From the NCBI RefSeq assembly GCF_009496005.1, contig NZ_WIBF01000002.1, positions 213,503 to 277,502 on the forward strand: DNA of 64,000 bases, written 5' to 3'. Position 1 is the first letter of the stretch. Each line of letters starts with the position of its first letter. The notes below the pieces were generated by a model that saw only the letters and a program-made list of their open reading frames with translations, made no database searches and had not been told where the DNA came from. Below are positions 44,578-54,508 of the stretch, in pieces. Source of the DNA: Tritonibacter litoralis. Its GTDB lineage: Bacteria > Pseudomonadota > Alphaproteobacteria > Rhodobacterales > Rhodobacteraceae. A program made the position numbers and the translations under genes.

Positions 44578-44793
44578 TCTCTTGGAACTGGCCCAAATAA
44601 AATTGCCGGGAGCTGTGGTGCAAACCTCATCCCCCTGAGACTTGACCTAATGGATGGAACGCAATTGAAAAAGGAGGGGTGCATTGAAATACTACCAACA
44701 AAACGTTGCCAATAACCCAAGTAGAGGGACAATTACCCCATGACATGACGCATATCCCTGTTGCTCCGCACCTCACATCGGAACTGCCGACAC

Positions 44794-44828
44794 AAAAAAC
44801 CTCCCCAGCCCAGAAGCAGGAGAGGTTT
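44794..44828 (-). terminator. Terminator of the FBP aldolase gene
   Basis: Minus strand: AAACCTC / GAGGTTT arms with a CC-rich inner loop, followed by six T, about 25 bases past the stop. Confidence 0.8.
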
Positions 44829-44850
44829 CAAAATTTAAAAACGCAGGGGA

Positions 44851-45753
44851 TTACAGCGACGCGTCGTAAATCTTGGAGATATTGGCGCCAAGCGCTGCGT
44901 TGTAATCTTCGTCCGACATTGCAACATTCAGACCTTCGGTCAGCGCGCGGCTGAAGGAGGCGATCATCTTGGCGTTTTTGGACAGGCGTTCACAAGCATC
45001 ATCGGTGGAATAACCACCAGAGAGCGCAACAACACGCACAACTGCCGGATGGTCGGCCAGCTCATCATAGATGCCCGCCTCATTCGGGATGGTCAATTTC
45101 AGAGCAACCTTGGTGCCTTCTTCCAGCGCGTTCAGCTGGGCCAGGATCTCGCCTTTGAGCAGCACTTCTGCTTCCCCTTTGGTCGCAGAGTTGATGTCCA
45201 CTTCCGGCTCGATGATTGGCACCAGGCCAGCGGCTGCGATCTGCTTGCCCACTTCGAACTGCTGAGCAACAACCGCTTTGATGCCGTCCACATTGGCTTC
45301 TTTGACAACAGAGCGCATCTTGGTGCCGAAAATGCCCGCGTCAACCGCACGGCTCAGCAGGGTGTCCAGCTCTGGCATCGGCTTCATCACCTGCACGCCG
45401 TTTTCTTCTTCCGCCAGACCTTTGTCGACCTTGAGGAAGGGCACGACACCACAGGTCTCCCACAGGTATTGCGCGGTTGGCGTGCCATCGATGGCTCCAT
45501 CCATGGTTTTTTCAAACAGGATCGCGCCCAGAATTTTTGCCTGATCAAACGACGGTGCGGTGATGATGCGGGTGCGCATCTTGTGGATCTCACCGAACAT
45601 TTCGTCATCGTTGGAATAGGCGTCTTCGTTGACACCATAAAGTTTCAGAGCCTTGGGTGTGGAGCCGCCGGATTGATCCAAAGCAGCGATAAAGCCCTGG
45701 CCGGTTGCAATGCGATCAAACTGTGCTTGCTGAATGGAAGCGTCTTTAACCAT
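44851..45753 (-). CDS. Fructose-bisphosphate aldolase, class I
   Basis: 300 residues. Schiff-base type aldolase of the short bacterial form (as in Staphylococcus Fda): [16 protein letters not shown] near 21-36, [15 protein letters not shown] near 110, EPEVDINS near 180 and [13 protein letters not shown] near 210 with the Schiff-base Lys, then [10 protein letters not shown] near 240. Acts in glycolysis or gluconeogenesis. Monocistronic with its own terminator. Confidence 0.94.
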   Translation of the reverse strand: MVKDASIQQAQFDRIATGQGFIAALDQSGGSTPKALKLYGVNEDAYSNDDEMFGEIHKMRTRIITAPSFDQAKILGAILFEKTMDGAIDGTPTAQYLWETCGVVPFLKVDKGLAEEENGVQVMKPMPELDTLLSRAVDAGIFGTKMRSVVKEANVDGIKAVVAQQFEVGKQIAAAGLVPIIEPEVDINSATKGEAEVLLKGEILAQLNALEEGTKVALKLTIPNEAGIYDELADHPAVVRVVALSGGYSTDDACERLSKNAKMIASFSRALTEGLNVAMSDEDYNAALGANISKIYDASL

Positions 45754-45992
45754 AACGTGTCACTCTCCGAAGAATGGTGTCTTTTACCCCGTCTATAGCG
45801 TGAATTCCCCGGCTCACAACACGCGCTTGCGCTAACGGAGGAAAAGAAATGCTGCGGTGGCGCATTCATGCCATGGACGCAAGCCTTGTGCACCAGAACA
45901 GGTCATCAGAGCAACCCTTTGACACAGGTGACCTTGCAGCTCAAAGGTGCAGGATGCTTGCCTCGTTGTGGGCTAAAGGCTAGGTCTGGTTT

Positions 45993-47111
45993 ATGAAAAC
46001 GCCGCTATATACCCCGCTAATACAATCCTTGCCTGCCACCGTTCCTTTTGTGGGTCCAGAACAAAGCGAGCGCGACAGAGGCGCGCCATTTGCAGCGCGT
46101 TTGGGCGCCAATGAGAACGGCTTCGGGCCGGTGCCTGCCGCGCTTGCGGCGATGAAAACCGGTGTGGACGATGTTTGGAAATATGGGGATTCCACCAGTT
46201 TCGACCTGCGCACGGCACTTGCTGCTGTCCACGGATGTTCCATTGACAATATCATTGTCGGCGAAGGGATCGACGGTTTATTGGGGCTGCTGGTCCGTCT
46301 GGTGATTGCACCAGGGGACAGGGTTGTGACCTCAGCCGGAGCCTACCCGACATTTAATTATCATGTCTCAGCCTTTGGCGGGGAAATTGTGACGGTGCCC
46401 TATTCGGATGACTACGAAGATCCGGCGCGGCTGTTTTCCAGGGCCGCCGATGTGGGGGCCAAGCTTGTGTATCTGGCAAACCCAGACAACCCAATGGGCA
46501 CCTGGCATTCGGGTGCGGATATTGCGGCGGCTTTGAACCAGCTGCCTGATGGCTGCCTGTTGATCCTGGACGAGGCTTATGTGGAATGCGCGCCTGCCGG
46601 CACCGCCGCGCCGATCTCCTGTGATGACCACCGCGTTATCCGGATGCGCACGTTTTCCAAAGCCTATGGGATGGCGGGCCTCAGGATTGGTTATGCGCTA
46701 GGGCAGGCCGCGCTGATCCAGTCTTTTGACAAGATCCGCAATCATTTTGGCGTAAACCGCCTTGCTCAAGTCGCGGCGGTGGCGGCGGTGGGCGACGCAG
46801 AGGGGCTGGCGCTGCGTCTGAGCCAAATTCAAACCGCTCGCAACCAGATTGCGCAAGTGGCCCGCAACAATGGGTTGCGCCCTTTGGACTCGGCCACAAA
46901 TTTTGTGACCATTGACTGCGGGCAGGACGGCACGTTTGCACGCGCGGTTCTGGCGGAACTGGTGGAGCGTGGTTGTTTTGTGCGCATGCCCTTTGTCGCG
47001 CCGCAGGACCGCTGTATCCGGGTGTCATGTGGCCCCGAAGCTGAGGTTGAGGTCTTTGCTACCTGTCTGCCCCAAGCACTTGCGCAAGTCCGTGCCAGCG
47101 CGGACGGCTAG
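45993..47111 (+). CDS. Histidinol-phosphate aminotransferase-like PLP enzyme
   Basis: 372 residues, fold-type I, class I/II aminotransferase. PLP lysine Lys223 in TFSKAYGMAGLRIGY, Asn166 in NPDNPMG, Asp193 and Tyr196 in LDEAYVE. The overall pattern matches HisC. No his gene is near, so it may be a paralog serving another amino acid (for example tyrosine or phenylalanine). No strong ribosome site. Confidence 0.85.
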   Translation: MKTPLYTPLIQSLPATVPFVGPEQSERDRGAPFAARLGANENGFGPVPAALAAMKTGVDDVWKYGDSTSFDLRTALAAVHGCSIDNIIVGEGIDGLLGLLVRLVIAPGDRVVTSAGAYPTFNYHVSAFGGEIVTVPYSDDYEDPARLFSRAADVGAKLVYLANPDNPMGTWHSGADIAAALNQLPDGCLLILDEAYVECAPAGTAAPISCDDHRVIRMRTFSKAYGMAGLRIGYALGQAALIQSFDKIRNHFGVNRLAQVAAVAAVGDAEGLALRLSQIQTARNQIAQVARNNGLRPLDSATNFVTIDCGQDGTFARAVLAELVERGCFVRMPFVAPQDRCIRVSCGPEAEVEVFATCLPQALAQVRASADG

Positions 47112-47214
47112 ACTGGATCACAGGCTGTTTTGCACTAGCTCCTATTTCAAGGGGCTTTCACGGATTTTTAGAACGTTTGCCCCATAGTATCCGGACCGTA
47201 TGGAGGCTTGTTCA

Positions 47215-47415
47215 ATGCAGCGACGCGAAGACCAACCCGACTACCAATCCGCTCTGTTTATCTTTCTGGGCGTCAGCCTTATCTGGCTGTTCCTTATCGT
47301 CTGGGGCCTGTTTGGCATGGGCCCCGTTCTGGTTCTGGCCGTGGTGCTGAACCACCTGATCACCCGTCTTGGCGTTGTTCTGGAAGACTACTCGGTAACC
47401 GAAGACCGGTTTTGA
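47215..47415 (+). CDS. Small two-helix membrane protein
   Basis: 66 residues: basic/acidic start MQRREDQPDYQ, then two hydrophobic helices (LFIFLGVSLIWLFLIVWGLF and VLVLAVVLNHLITRLG) and a short acidic tail. The upstream ATG at 47200 belongs to the ribosome site: GGAGG (47202-47206) lies eight bases before the ATG at 47215. Family unknown. It follows the aminotransferase by about 100 bases on the same strand. Confidence 0.7.
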   Translation: MQRREDQPDYQSALFIFLGVSLIWLFLIVWGLFGMGPVLVLAVVLNHLITRLGVVLEDYSVTEDRF

Positions 47416-47550
47416 GCTGCGGAACCTATCCACGACCACATCCTGCGTACCACCGGAACGCGGTATGTGGTGTTTGGAAGACTGTTGTGAACGCCCTTGC
47501 CCCGCGCGGCAGGAGCGCCCTTTCATAAAAGTATCAGCTAAGTGCGTGTG

Positions 47551-48762
47551 TCAGACCTTCTGCGCCAAGACCTGTGCGGCGGCCTCCACCGCCCCTGATC
47601 CATGCGCAATGTCACAGGCGGTCAGCGCCGCCTGAACACCACCCAACAGCCCCAGGATCATCTGACCGCTGACATGGCCCATATGGCCGAAACGGAAATG
47701 CGCATCCCATTCGGGGTGGCCCCACGGCGTGGCACGCAACCCGATCCCAAGGGTCAGCCCCAGATGTTCTTCGCACCATTTGCGCAGCCGTGTGCCGTCA
47801 GGCGCTTCCAAAGACAGCGCCGTCACCGCATGGGAGCGTTGCGCCGGGTCCTTGACCTCCAAAGTCATCGCGCCGCCCTGCCCCCAGGCCTCAACCGCGG
47901 CCCAGATGGCACGCGCCAACAGCGCATGGCGGTTCCAGACGTTTTCAATACCTTCCGCGTGGATCATATCCAGCGCCGCCCGCAGACCATAGAGCTGTTG
48001 CACGGGTGCTGTGCCGCAGAAATACTGATAGAACACATCCGGTTTGCTGCGCGCGCGCCAATCCCAATAGGGGCTGACACGTTCCAGTTCCGAACGTCGC
48101 GCCGCCGCTTTGTCGTTGAAGAACACAAATCCCAGTCCCGGCGGCATCATCAGCCCCTTCTGGCTGGCTGTGATCGAAACATCGACACCCCAGGCGTCCA
48201 TTTCAAAGGTTTCGCATCCCATCGAGGCGATGCAGTCCACCATCAACAAAGCGGGATGCCCAACCTCATCCAACAAGGCCCGCAGCACAGGCACGTCATT
48301 GCGGATAGATCCCGAGGTATCCACATGCACCGCCAGAACCGCTTTGATCTCATGGGCTGTATCCGCCAAAAGCTCCGCACGCAGGCGCGCCAGATCCCAG
48401 GGCTGCGCCATGCCGCTGTCGACGACGCTGACCCCAAGCCCCAAGGCGCGCGCGGTATCCGCCCAGCCCGCGCCAAACCGCCCGTTTGACGCCACCAGCA
48501 CCCGGTCGCCAGCTTGTGTCACATTCGAGAGGGACGCTTCCCACAGACCATGACCATTGCAGATATAGATCGCCGCGTGATGCGCCGTGCGCGCCACCCG
48601 TTTCAGATCATCCACAAGTCCTGGAACCATATCGACCAGCTCACCCTCATAGATGTTTGAGGACGGATGATGCATCGCGCGCAGAACCGCATCGGGCACC
48701 ACCGAGGGACCGGGAATGGCAAGGTAGGGCCGTCCGGCGGCCAAAGAAGTGAAATCAGTCAT
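47551..48762 (-). CDS. Class V aminotransferase (serine/alanine-glyoxylate type)
   Basis: 403 residues. N terminus PYLAIPGPSVVPDAVLRAM is typical of SGAT/PucG enzymes; PLP lysine in SITASQKGLMMPPG near 200. Possible substrates are serine, alanine or ureidoglycine with glyoxylate or pyruvate; the photorespiration-like serine cycle of methylotrophs and purine breakdown both use relatives. No helping neighbours. Divergent from the ABC exporter. Confidence 0.88.
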   Translation of the reverse strand: MTDFTSLAAGRPYLAIPGPSVVPDAVLRAMHHPSSNIYEGELVDMVPGLVDDLKRVARTAHHAAIYICNGHGLWEASLSNVTQAGDRVLVASNGRFGAGWADTARALGLGVSVVDSGMAQPWDLARLRAELLADTAHEIKAVLAVHVDTSGSIRNDVPVLRALLDEVGHPALLMVDCIASMGCETFEMDAWGVDVSITASQKGLMMPPGLGFVFFNDKAAARRSELERVSPYWDWRARSKPDVFYQYFCGTAPVQQLYGLRAALDMIHAEGIENVWNRHALLARAIWAAVEAWGQGGAMTLEVKDPAQRSHAVTALSLEAPDGTRLRKWCEEHLGLTLGIGLRATPWGHPEWDAHFRFGHMGHVSGQMILGLLGGVQAALTACDIAHGSGAVEAAAQVLAQKV

Positions 48763-49041
48763 GGATCATCTGCCTAGGTCAAGGGGCCCTTGGTGTCTCC
48801 GGTGCCAAGAGCCAAGCTTAATGGGCGAACACTAGCCCGCTGTTTCGTCTCGTCAATTGCCAAACGCCTGATCGATACAATCGATTTACAATACCGATCC
48901 TTGTGATTGTTTTCAAAGCGCGCGCTCTGGTGGCAAATCCCGGCAAAAGGTTGCACATGGCGGGTGAGCTGCTTAAATGGCGCAATTCTGAGGGGACGGC
49001 CCCTTTTACTGACGACCCATTGGCAAAAGGCAGTGCCCTAT

Positions 49042-50904
49042 ATGACAAGCGCCCCAAAATCTTCGCGGGAATTGATGGGCTGGCTGTGGCGCGGTTACCT
49101 GCGTCACTACATGGGCTGGCTCGGTGTTGCCTTTGTCTTCATGCTGATCGAAGGCTCCACGGTTGGTGGCCTCGCCTATATGATGCAGCCCATGTTCGAC
49201 CATGTTTTTGTCGCCGGCAACGCCGATGCGCTGATCTGGGTGAGCCTTGCGTTTTTTGCCATCTTCACAATCCGAGGTATCACAAGCGTCTGCCAAAAAG
49301 TGGTATTGTCCCGGGTGTCACTGGTCTCAGGCGCACATCTGCGCAAAGACATGTTGGCGCGGATCATTCGCCAAGACCCGGCCTTCCACCAAGAGAACCC
49401 CCCCGGTTTTCTGATCCAGCGCGTCCAAGGGGATGTGGGAGCGATCAACCAAGTTTGGCAGGCGGTCATCACCGGCGCAGGTCGCGACGTCACCCAATTG
49501 ATGGCCACTATGTATGTGGCCTTGATGGTCGATTGGCGCTGGACCGTTATCATGCTTATCGGACTGCCCATGCTGCTGGTGCCCCTGTCCTGGCTGCAAC
49601 GTTATGTCCGCAAAAAAGCGGCGCGGGCTCGTGATTTGGGAGCATCCCTGTCAACCCGGCTGGACGAGATCTTTCACGGCATCGTCCCGATCAAGCTTAA
49701 CAATCTGGAAGACTACCAAGAGGCGCGCTATGCGCACCACATGGACGATTACGTGCACCAAGAAGTCAAAGCCAATTTCGGCACATCTTCGATGACCTGC
49801 ATGATTGACATGATGGCCGGTTTGGGCGTGATGGGGGTTGTGCTTTATGGTGGGCAGCAGATCATTGGCGGCGAAAAATCCGTTGGTGAGTTCATGAGTT
49901 TCTTTACCGCGATTGGCCTGACCTTTGACCCGATGCGACGTCTGGCCTCTGTCAGCGGGATCTGGCAATCCGCCGCAGCGGCAATGGAGCGGCTCAAAGA
50001 ACTGATGGATGAACCGATCGCCGTGACATCCCCCCCAAATCCGGTGCCTGCCCCCCAAGGTTTGCCCGAAGTGCGTTTGGAAAATGTAACATTGAACTAT
50101 GGTTCGGCGCCCGTGTTGCGTGGCCTCTCGTTGGTGGCGGAAGCGGGAAAGACGACCGCGCTGGTTGGGGCATCAGGAGCCGGGAAATCAACGATCTTTA
50201 ATGTTGTGACCCGCCTGATCGATCCGCAGGAAGGCTCGGCCAACGTCGGCGGCGTCAACGTGGATCAGATGAGCCTCGACGATCTGCGCGGGTTGTACTC
50301 GGTTGTGACCCAAGAAGCATTGCTGTTCGACGAAACCCTGCGGGAGAATATTCTGTTGGGCCGCACGGATGTTAGTGACGAACGGTTGCAAGAGGTTTTG
50401 GATGCAGCACATGTGTCGGACTTTTTGCCCAAGCTAAACAATGGTCTAGACACGTTGGTGGGTCCACGTGGCTCTGCCCTGTCAGGTGGTCAACGTCAGC
50501 GCGTGGTGATTGCGCGCGCCCTGCTGAGGGATACGCCGGTTTTGTTGCTGGACGAGGCGACCTCGGCCCTGGATGCGCAATCAGAAAAGGTTGTGCAATC
50601 TGCCTTGGACAAACTGGCAGGCGGGCGGACCACAATTGTGATCGCGCACCGTTTGTCGACCATTCAGAACGCGGACAAAATTGTGGTGATGGAACGTGGG
50701 GAAATCGCGGATCAGGGCACCCATGAAGAGCTGCTGGAACGCGGCGGCATCTATGCGGATCTTTATCGTCTGCAGTTCAAAGACGGCAAAGCACTGGTCG
50801 ACCCTGAAGGTGTCGCAGCCCAGCTGCCGCAAGAAGCAGAGCCAGAAGCCGTTGATCGCAGCTGGCTGCGCCGCCTCGCGCGCCGGTTCTGGCGGTCAGA
50901 TTAA
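49042..50904 (+). CDS. MsbA-type ABC exporter
   Basis: 620 residues: fused membrane domain (six helices, about 20-310) and nucleotide-binding domain with Walker A GASGAGKST near 377, signature LSGGQRQR near 477, Walker B VLLLDEATSALD near 498 and the switch His in IAHRLSTI. The family exports lipids or drugs. Frame open to 48907, but MTSAPKSSRELMGWLWRGY at 49042 is the natural start. Converges on the glycosyltransferase gene with a four-base overlap at the stops. Lipid A or glycolipid transport is suggested only by family. Confidence 0.92.
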   Translation: MTSAPKSSRELMGWLWRGYLRHYMGWLGVAFVFMLIEGSTVGGLAYMMQPMFDHVFVAGNADALIWVSLAFFAIFTIRGITSVCQKVVLSRVSLVSGAHLRKDMLARIIRQDPAFHQENPPGFLIQRVQGDVGAINQVWQAVITGAGRDVTQLMATMYVALMVDWRWTVIMLIGLPMLLVPLSWLQRYVRKKAARARDLGASLSTRLDEIFHGIVPIKLNNLEDYQEARYAHHMDDYVHQEVKANFGTSSMTCMIDMMAGLGVMGVVLYGGQQIIGGEKSVGEFMSFFTAIGLTFDPMRRLASVSGIWQSAAAAMERLKELMDEPIAVTSPPNPVPAPQGLPEVRLENVTLNYGSAPVLRGLSLVAEAGKTTALVGASGAGKSTIFNVVTRLIDPQEGSANVGGVNVDQMSLDDLRGLYSVVTQEALLFDETLRENILLGRTDVSDERLQEVLDAAHVSDFLPKLNNGLDTLVGPRGSALSGGQRQRVVIARALLRDTPVLLLDEATSALDAQSEKVVQSALDKLAGGRTTIVIAHRLSTIQNADKIVVMERGEIADQGTHEELLERGGIYADLYRLQFKDGKALVDPEGVAAQLPQEAEPEAVDRSWLRRLARRFWRSD

Positions 50905-51581
50905 CGACGATAGGCAGCGGCCAGCTTTTCTGGATCGGTGCCCATCGCATAGCGCATCAAGGTCCACAAATTGCGGCTGCCACGACGGATCCAACCGTCC
51001 CGCTCGTACCGCTCAGCACTGGTGATCGCATAGGCCGGAAGGGTCCGCATGTCCGGCAGGCGGCGGGCCATTTCCACATCTTCCATCAGGGGCTGATCGG
51101 GAAAGCCGCCTTTGGCCCGATAAAGCGCGGTGGGCACCAGCAGCCCCTGGTCGCCATACGGCAGGCCCAGGACCGCAGATCGGAGATTGGCCCAGCAGGC
51201 AACCAACCCTGGCCAGACCCCGCGCGAGGCAAAGGCCAGTTTGAAATGCGCAGGCCGCCCTGCGTGCTGTTTTAAGTGCTCCGCAACCACCTTGCTCCAG
51301 CCCTGTTCCAGCACCGTGTCTGCATGAAGGATCAGGATCCAATCCCCTTTGACCGTGGCGCAGCCCCTGCGCAGCTGGCCACCACGGGACGCAGGCCCTT
51401 TCACAATCTCAGCCCCAGCTTCGTCCGCGATCTTCAACGTCAGATCGGTCGAGCCACCATCCGAGATCACCAGTTCCCGGATCAAACCGGCAGAGAGCCC
51501 CTCCATCAGCATCTCAAGGCTTGCCTGCATATGCGGCGCGGCATTCAGCGTGGGGATCACAACACTGATTGGGGCTGTCAT
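50901..51581 (-). CDS. Family 2 glycosyltransferase (TIGR04283-like)
   Basis: 226 residues. GT-A fold: SVVIPTLNAAPHMQASLE at the start, ELVISDGGSTDLT near 36, DWILILHADTVLE near 80 (DXD-like), and PLMEDVEMARRLP near 165. Such short GT2 enzymes are often associated with radical-SAM selenoproteins or arsenosugar synthesis; neither is next to it here. Divergent from ygfZ with 100 bases between starts. Confidence 0.87.
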   Translation of the reverse strand: MTAPISVVIPTLNAAPHMQASLEMLMEGLSAGLIRELVISDGGSTDLTLKIADEAGAEIVKGPASRGGQLRRGCATVKGDWILILHADTVLEQGWSKVVAEHLKQHAGRPAHFKLAFASRGVWPGLVACWANLRSAVLGLPYGDQGLLVPTALYRAKGGFPDQPLMEDVEMARRLPDMRTLPAYAITSAERYERDGWIRRGSRNLWTLMRYAMGTDPEKLAAAYRR

Positions 51582-51681
51582 CGGTTTAATCCTGTTTTTT
51601 TCTTGCGCCTTTCCTATATCACACTCAACAAGAAAAGCACGTCCTCCTATGGTGGCCTAACCCTTAGTAAAAGAGACCAAA

Positions 51682-52422
51682 ATGAGCGTTCGCACCCTTC
51701 TTCGCCTCTCAGGCTCGGACACCAGGTCCTTTTTGCAGAACCTGGTGACCAATAATGTAGACGGAATTGACCAAGGTTTGGTGTACACGGCGCTGTTGAC
51801 ACCGCAGGGCAAATATCTGGCGGATTTCTTCCTGTTGGCGGATGGGGCGGATGTTTTGCTGGATGTGGACAGCACCCTGGCCGCAGGCCTGGCCCAGCGG
51901 TTGACCATGTATCGGCTGCGGGCGGATGTTGAGATTTCTGAAACCGACATGCTCGTGCGTCGCGGCACCGGGGACGCGCCACAAGGGGCGTTGCAAGACC
52001 CGCGTCATCCGGCGATGGGCTGGCGGTTGTATGGCGCGGAAAGCGGCGATGACGGCAGCGATTGGGACGCTATCCGTGTGACCCATTGCATTCCGGAAAC
52101 GGGCATCGAGCTGACCCCTGACAGTTACATTCTGGAAGCGGGCTTTGAAACCTTGTCCGGTGTGGATTTCCGCAAGGGCTGTTACGTGGGCCAAGAGGTC
52201 ACCGCGCGGATGAAGCATAAAACAACCCTTAAAAAAGGTCTGCAGGTGGTCGACATCGACGGAAGTGCTCCCGTCGGGACTGAGATCACTGCAGACGGCA
52301 AGCCGGTTGGCACCCTGTTCACCCAGTCAGGTGGCAAAGCGATTGCCTATCTGCGTTTTGACCGAGCGGCTGGCGACATGCAGGCGGCTGATGCCACCCT
52401 GCGCTGGCAAACTGCGTCCTAA
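51682..52422 (+). CDS. ygfZ: Folate-binding YgfZ/IBA57-type protein
   Basis: 246 residues. Contains KGCYVGQEVTARMKHK (about 158-173), the signature of YgfZ proteins; folate-dependent helper in the maturation of some Fe-S enzymes such as MiaB. N-terminal GcvT-like fold with FLQNLVTNNV. Length typical of the alphaproteobacterial group. Monocistronic; a secreted protein follows. Confidence 0.92.
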   Translation: MSVRTLLRLSGSDTRSFLQNLVTNNVDGIDQGLVYTALLTPQGKYLADFFLLADGADVLLDVDSTLAAGLAQRLTMYRLRADVEISETDMLVRRGTGDAPQGALQDPRHPAMGWRLYGAESGDDGSDWDAIRVTHCIPETGIELTPDSYILEAGFETLSGVDFRKGCYVGQEVTARMKHKTTLKKGLQVVDIDGSAPVGTEITADGKPVGTLFTQSGGKAIAYLRFDRAAGDMQAADATLRWQTAS

Positions 52423-52487
52423 CCCCTTGTTCATTCGCGACCGGTAAGGCTTGGTTCTGTTGTACCCTGTGTCGATTGGATGAGCCT

Positions 52488-53087
52488 ATGATTTCGAAGT
52501 TCCCTCAATTCCTTGTTGCGGGGCTTTTGGGCTCTGCCCTGTGTCCCGGTCTGTGGACCACTGCAGCCAGCGCGGAAGACCGCTACTGGAGCTATGGAGA
52601 TTGGAACGTCCATGTGGAAGGCGTCGACACCGGTGAAGACTGGCGCGTGACATGCACGGCCTGGACCGGCGGAGATGGTGATCCCAGCCTTCGGTTGTCG
52701 ATTTCAAATGGTGATGCAGGTCCCCCTTCGGACTACCCTCAGGTGACTTTGCAGGAAAGCGCGCCGCGCGGGTATGACACCCAAATGCAAAACGGCCAGG
52801 CGGTCACGCTGATTGTGGATCAGAGCATTGATTACTATGCGCTGGTGGACGGGTATTTTGATGAAGACGGTTTTTTAAGAGCTGACGCCACAGTACGCTG
52901 GCAGGACGCGCCATATGTCCTGATCGGGATGAAGTCGGGCAGCCAGATGGACGTGCGCCTGCTGTCGCCTGTTCAGGCCAGCACACGGATCTATCTGGCC
53001 TCCCTGAAAGGGTTCACGGCCGCCTATGGCAAGATGATGGACAGTTGTGGTCATTCGATTGTGGTCACGGAACCGGCGCTGGATTGA
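52488..53087 (+). CDS. Secreted protein of unknown function
   Basis: 199 residues. Signal peptide MISKFPQFLVAGLLGSALCP to about residue 31 (cleavage near ASA). The mature domain is rich in Trp, Tyr and Asp, likely beta, with two cysteines (VTCTA, DSCGH) that may pair. Not recognised as a named family. ATG at 52488 is chosen over the TTG at 52476. Separated from ygfZ by 65 bases. Confidence 0.72.
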   Translation: MISKFPQFLVAGLLGSALCPGLWTTAASAEDRYWSYGDWNVHVEGVDTGEDWRVTCTAWTGGDGDPSLRLSISNGDAGPPSDYPQVTLQESAPRGYDTQMQNGQAVTLIVDQSIDYYALVDGYFDEDGFLRADATVRWQDAPYVLIGMKSGSQMDVRLLSPVQASTRIYLASLKGFTAAYGKMMDSCGHSIVVTEPALD

Positions 53088-53236
53088 GTTGGGCTGAAAT
53101 AACCGTTTTTCAATCACGCAAGCGAGCCCCTCTCTGCATGTCCTGTTTACAGGCCCCAACTGTTTCATTGGATGACGCCGTTTTGAGGCGTCGCGATAAT
53201 TCTCACATTGTCTGCGTGGATATGGCTGGTAAGGTT

Positions 53237-53255
53237 TAACTAACCAAATTAGTTA
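53237..53255. promoter_or_regulatory. Inverted repeat upstream of hupE
   Basis: TAACTAA-CCAAA-TTAGTTA, perfect 7-bp arms, ending 13 bases before the hupE start and in an AT-rich gap. A repressor operator or an RNA hairpin covering the ribosome site are both possible. Confidence 0.5.
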
Positions 53256-53268
53256 CTCGGGCCTAATA

Positions 53269-53868
53269 ATGTTTTTCAAATCCCACATCGCCTTAAAAGC
53301 CCTCACCGCATTTGCTGTCTGTTGCTTCGCATCTGCAGCCGCCGCTCATACTGGTGATGGGATCAACTCCGGCTTTGCCTCTGGTTTCTGGCACCCGATC
53401 CTGGGTTGGGACCATGTTGTGGCCATGGTCGCAGTAGGCCTTTGGGGGGCTTTTTTAGGCCAGCCTGCAATTTGGGTGTTGCCCGTTGTCTTCCCGATGG
53501 TCATGGCCTTTGGCGGCGCGCTGGGAATACTTGGGGTGCCCTTGCCCGCGGTCGAAACCGGCATCGCACTGTCGGGCGTTATCTTGGGCCTATTGGTTGC
53601 AACGGCCGCGCGCGCACCTTTGTGGGTCGCTTCAGTGATTGTTGGGTTCTTTGCCATTTTCCACGGCCACGCCCATGGCACCGAGTTGCCGGATGTCTTT
53701 AACGCCTATGGCTACGCCGTGGGGTTTGTGATTGGGACCGGTCTGTTGCATATGGCCGGGATTGGTCTGGGCTTTTTGACGAGGTCCAAACCGGGCCTGG
53801 CCTTTGTGCGTGGTATGGGCGGCGCAATTGCGCTGATCGGGGCTGCCTTTCTGTTTGGTTTCGCCTAA
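53269..53868 (+). CDS. HupE/UreJ-family metal permease
   Basis: 199 residues: signal peptide to AAAAH (cleavage near 26), then six to seven membrane helices. Signature metal motifs WHPILGWDHVVAMVAVG (about 41-57) and FHGHAHGTELP near 126 match HupE/UreJ, which import nickel or cobalt. No urease or hydrogenase gene is present here; a cobalt-using nitrile hydratase (37-38 kb) and the B12 enzyme cobQ (61 kb) are the potential users in the window. Followed after 21 bases by a membrane protein of unknown family. Confidence 0.9.
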   Translation: MFFKSHIALKALTAFAVCCFASAAAAHTGDGINSGFASGFWHPILGWDHVVAMVAVGLWGAFLGQPAIWVLPVVFPMVMAFGGALGILGVPLPAVETGIALSGVILGLLVATAARAPLWVASVIVGFFAIFHGHAHGTELPDVFNAYGYAVGFVIGTGLLHMAGIGLGFLTRSKPGLAFVRGMGGAIALIGAAFLFGFA

Positions 53869-53889
53869 AGCTTGGCGAGGAACAGACCC

Positions 53890-54492
53890 ATGTTGAAACG
53901 CCTGTTTTTCTTGACGCTTGGTGGCCTTCTCAGTGCTCCGCAGGCCCATGCACACAGTTATGACGAAGGTCTGTTGGCGCAGATCGAAACAGGTGGAATG
54001 GTTGTGTTCACCGCGCCCGAGACGCTTTTGCCGCTGTTGGCCCTAGGTGTCTTGCTCAGCCTGTGGCAACCCTGCGGTATGACCCAAGGCTGGCCGATGT
54101 TTTTGGCGGGGCAAGCGGCAGGCATTCCGGCCGCTGTACTTCTGGGCGATGCTTCTGTCACCGTTTTGCTGGCAACAGGCTTGACTGTCGCGGTTTTGGC
54201 AGCGCTGTTGCCACGTCATCATACTGCTGTCGCGTTGCTTGCCACCTTTGCCCTTGGAGGGTTGGCAGTGGCGGTAGCGCTTGACGGGCATGGGATATGG
54301 GAACTGCCGCCCGCCTTCCTGCTGGGTGTGGTTGTGGCAATTAACCTGACGACAGCAGGTGCGGCGGTGATTGCCGGTGTCGCGCTTTCCCTCAGTACGG
54401 CGTTCTGGATGCGTGTTGTGTGGCGCGTTGCAGCCTCGTGGCTGGCCGCGACAATGACTCTGATCCTCGCCTTCACAGTAACGCCAGGTTAA
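53890..54492 (+). CDS. Membrane partner protein next to hupE
   Basis: 200 residues with a signal peptide (to about residue 22, AHAH) and about six hydrophobic helices. The mature start HSYDEGLLAQIETGG and the segment LLSLWQPCGMTQGW recall the outer features of HupE, but the HupE motifs are missing; it could be a diverged copy or a partner. ATG at 53890 has GGCGAGG upstream. Its position 21 bases after hupE suggests a shared role. Confidence 0.72.
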   Translation: MLKRLFFLTLGGLLSAPQAHAHSYDEGLLAQIETGGMVVFTAPETLLPLLALGVLLSLWQPCGMTQGWPMFLAGQAAGIPAAVLLGDASVTVLLATGLTVAVLAALLPRHHTAVALLATFALGGLAVAVALDGHGIWELPPAFLLGVVVAINLTTAGAAVIAGVALSLSTAFWMRVVWRVAASWLAATMTLILAFTVTPG

Positions 54493-54508
54493 CCCCGAAG
54501 GGCGCATA

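Noticed and set aside
47602-48489. 295-codon plus-strand frame
   Set aside because: Antisense to the class V aminotransferase gene, which has the PLP motif and the family N terminus.
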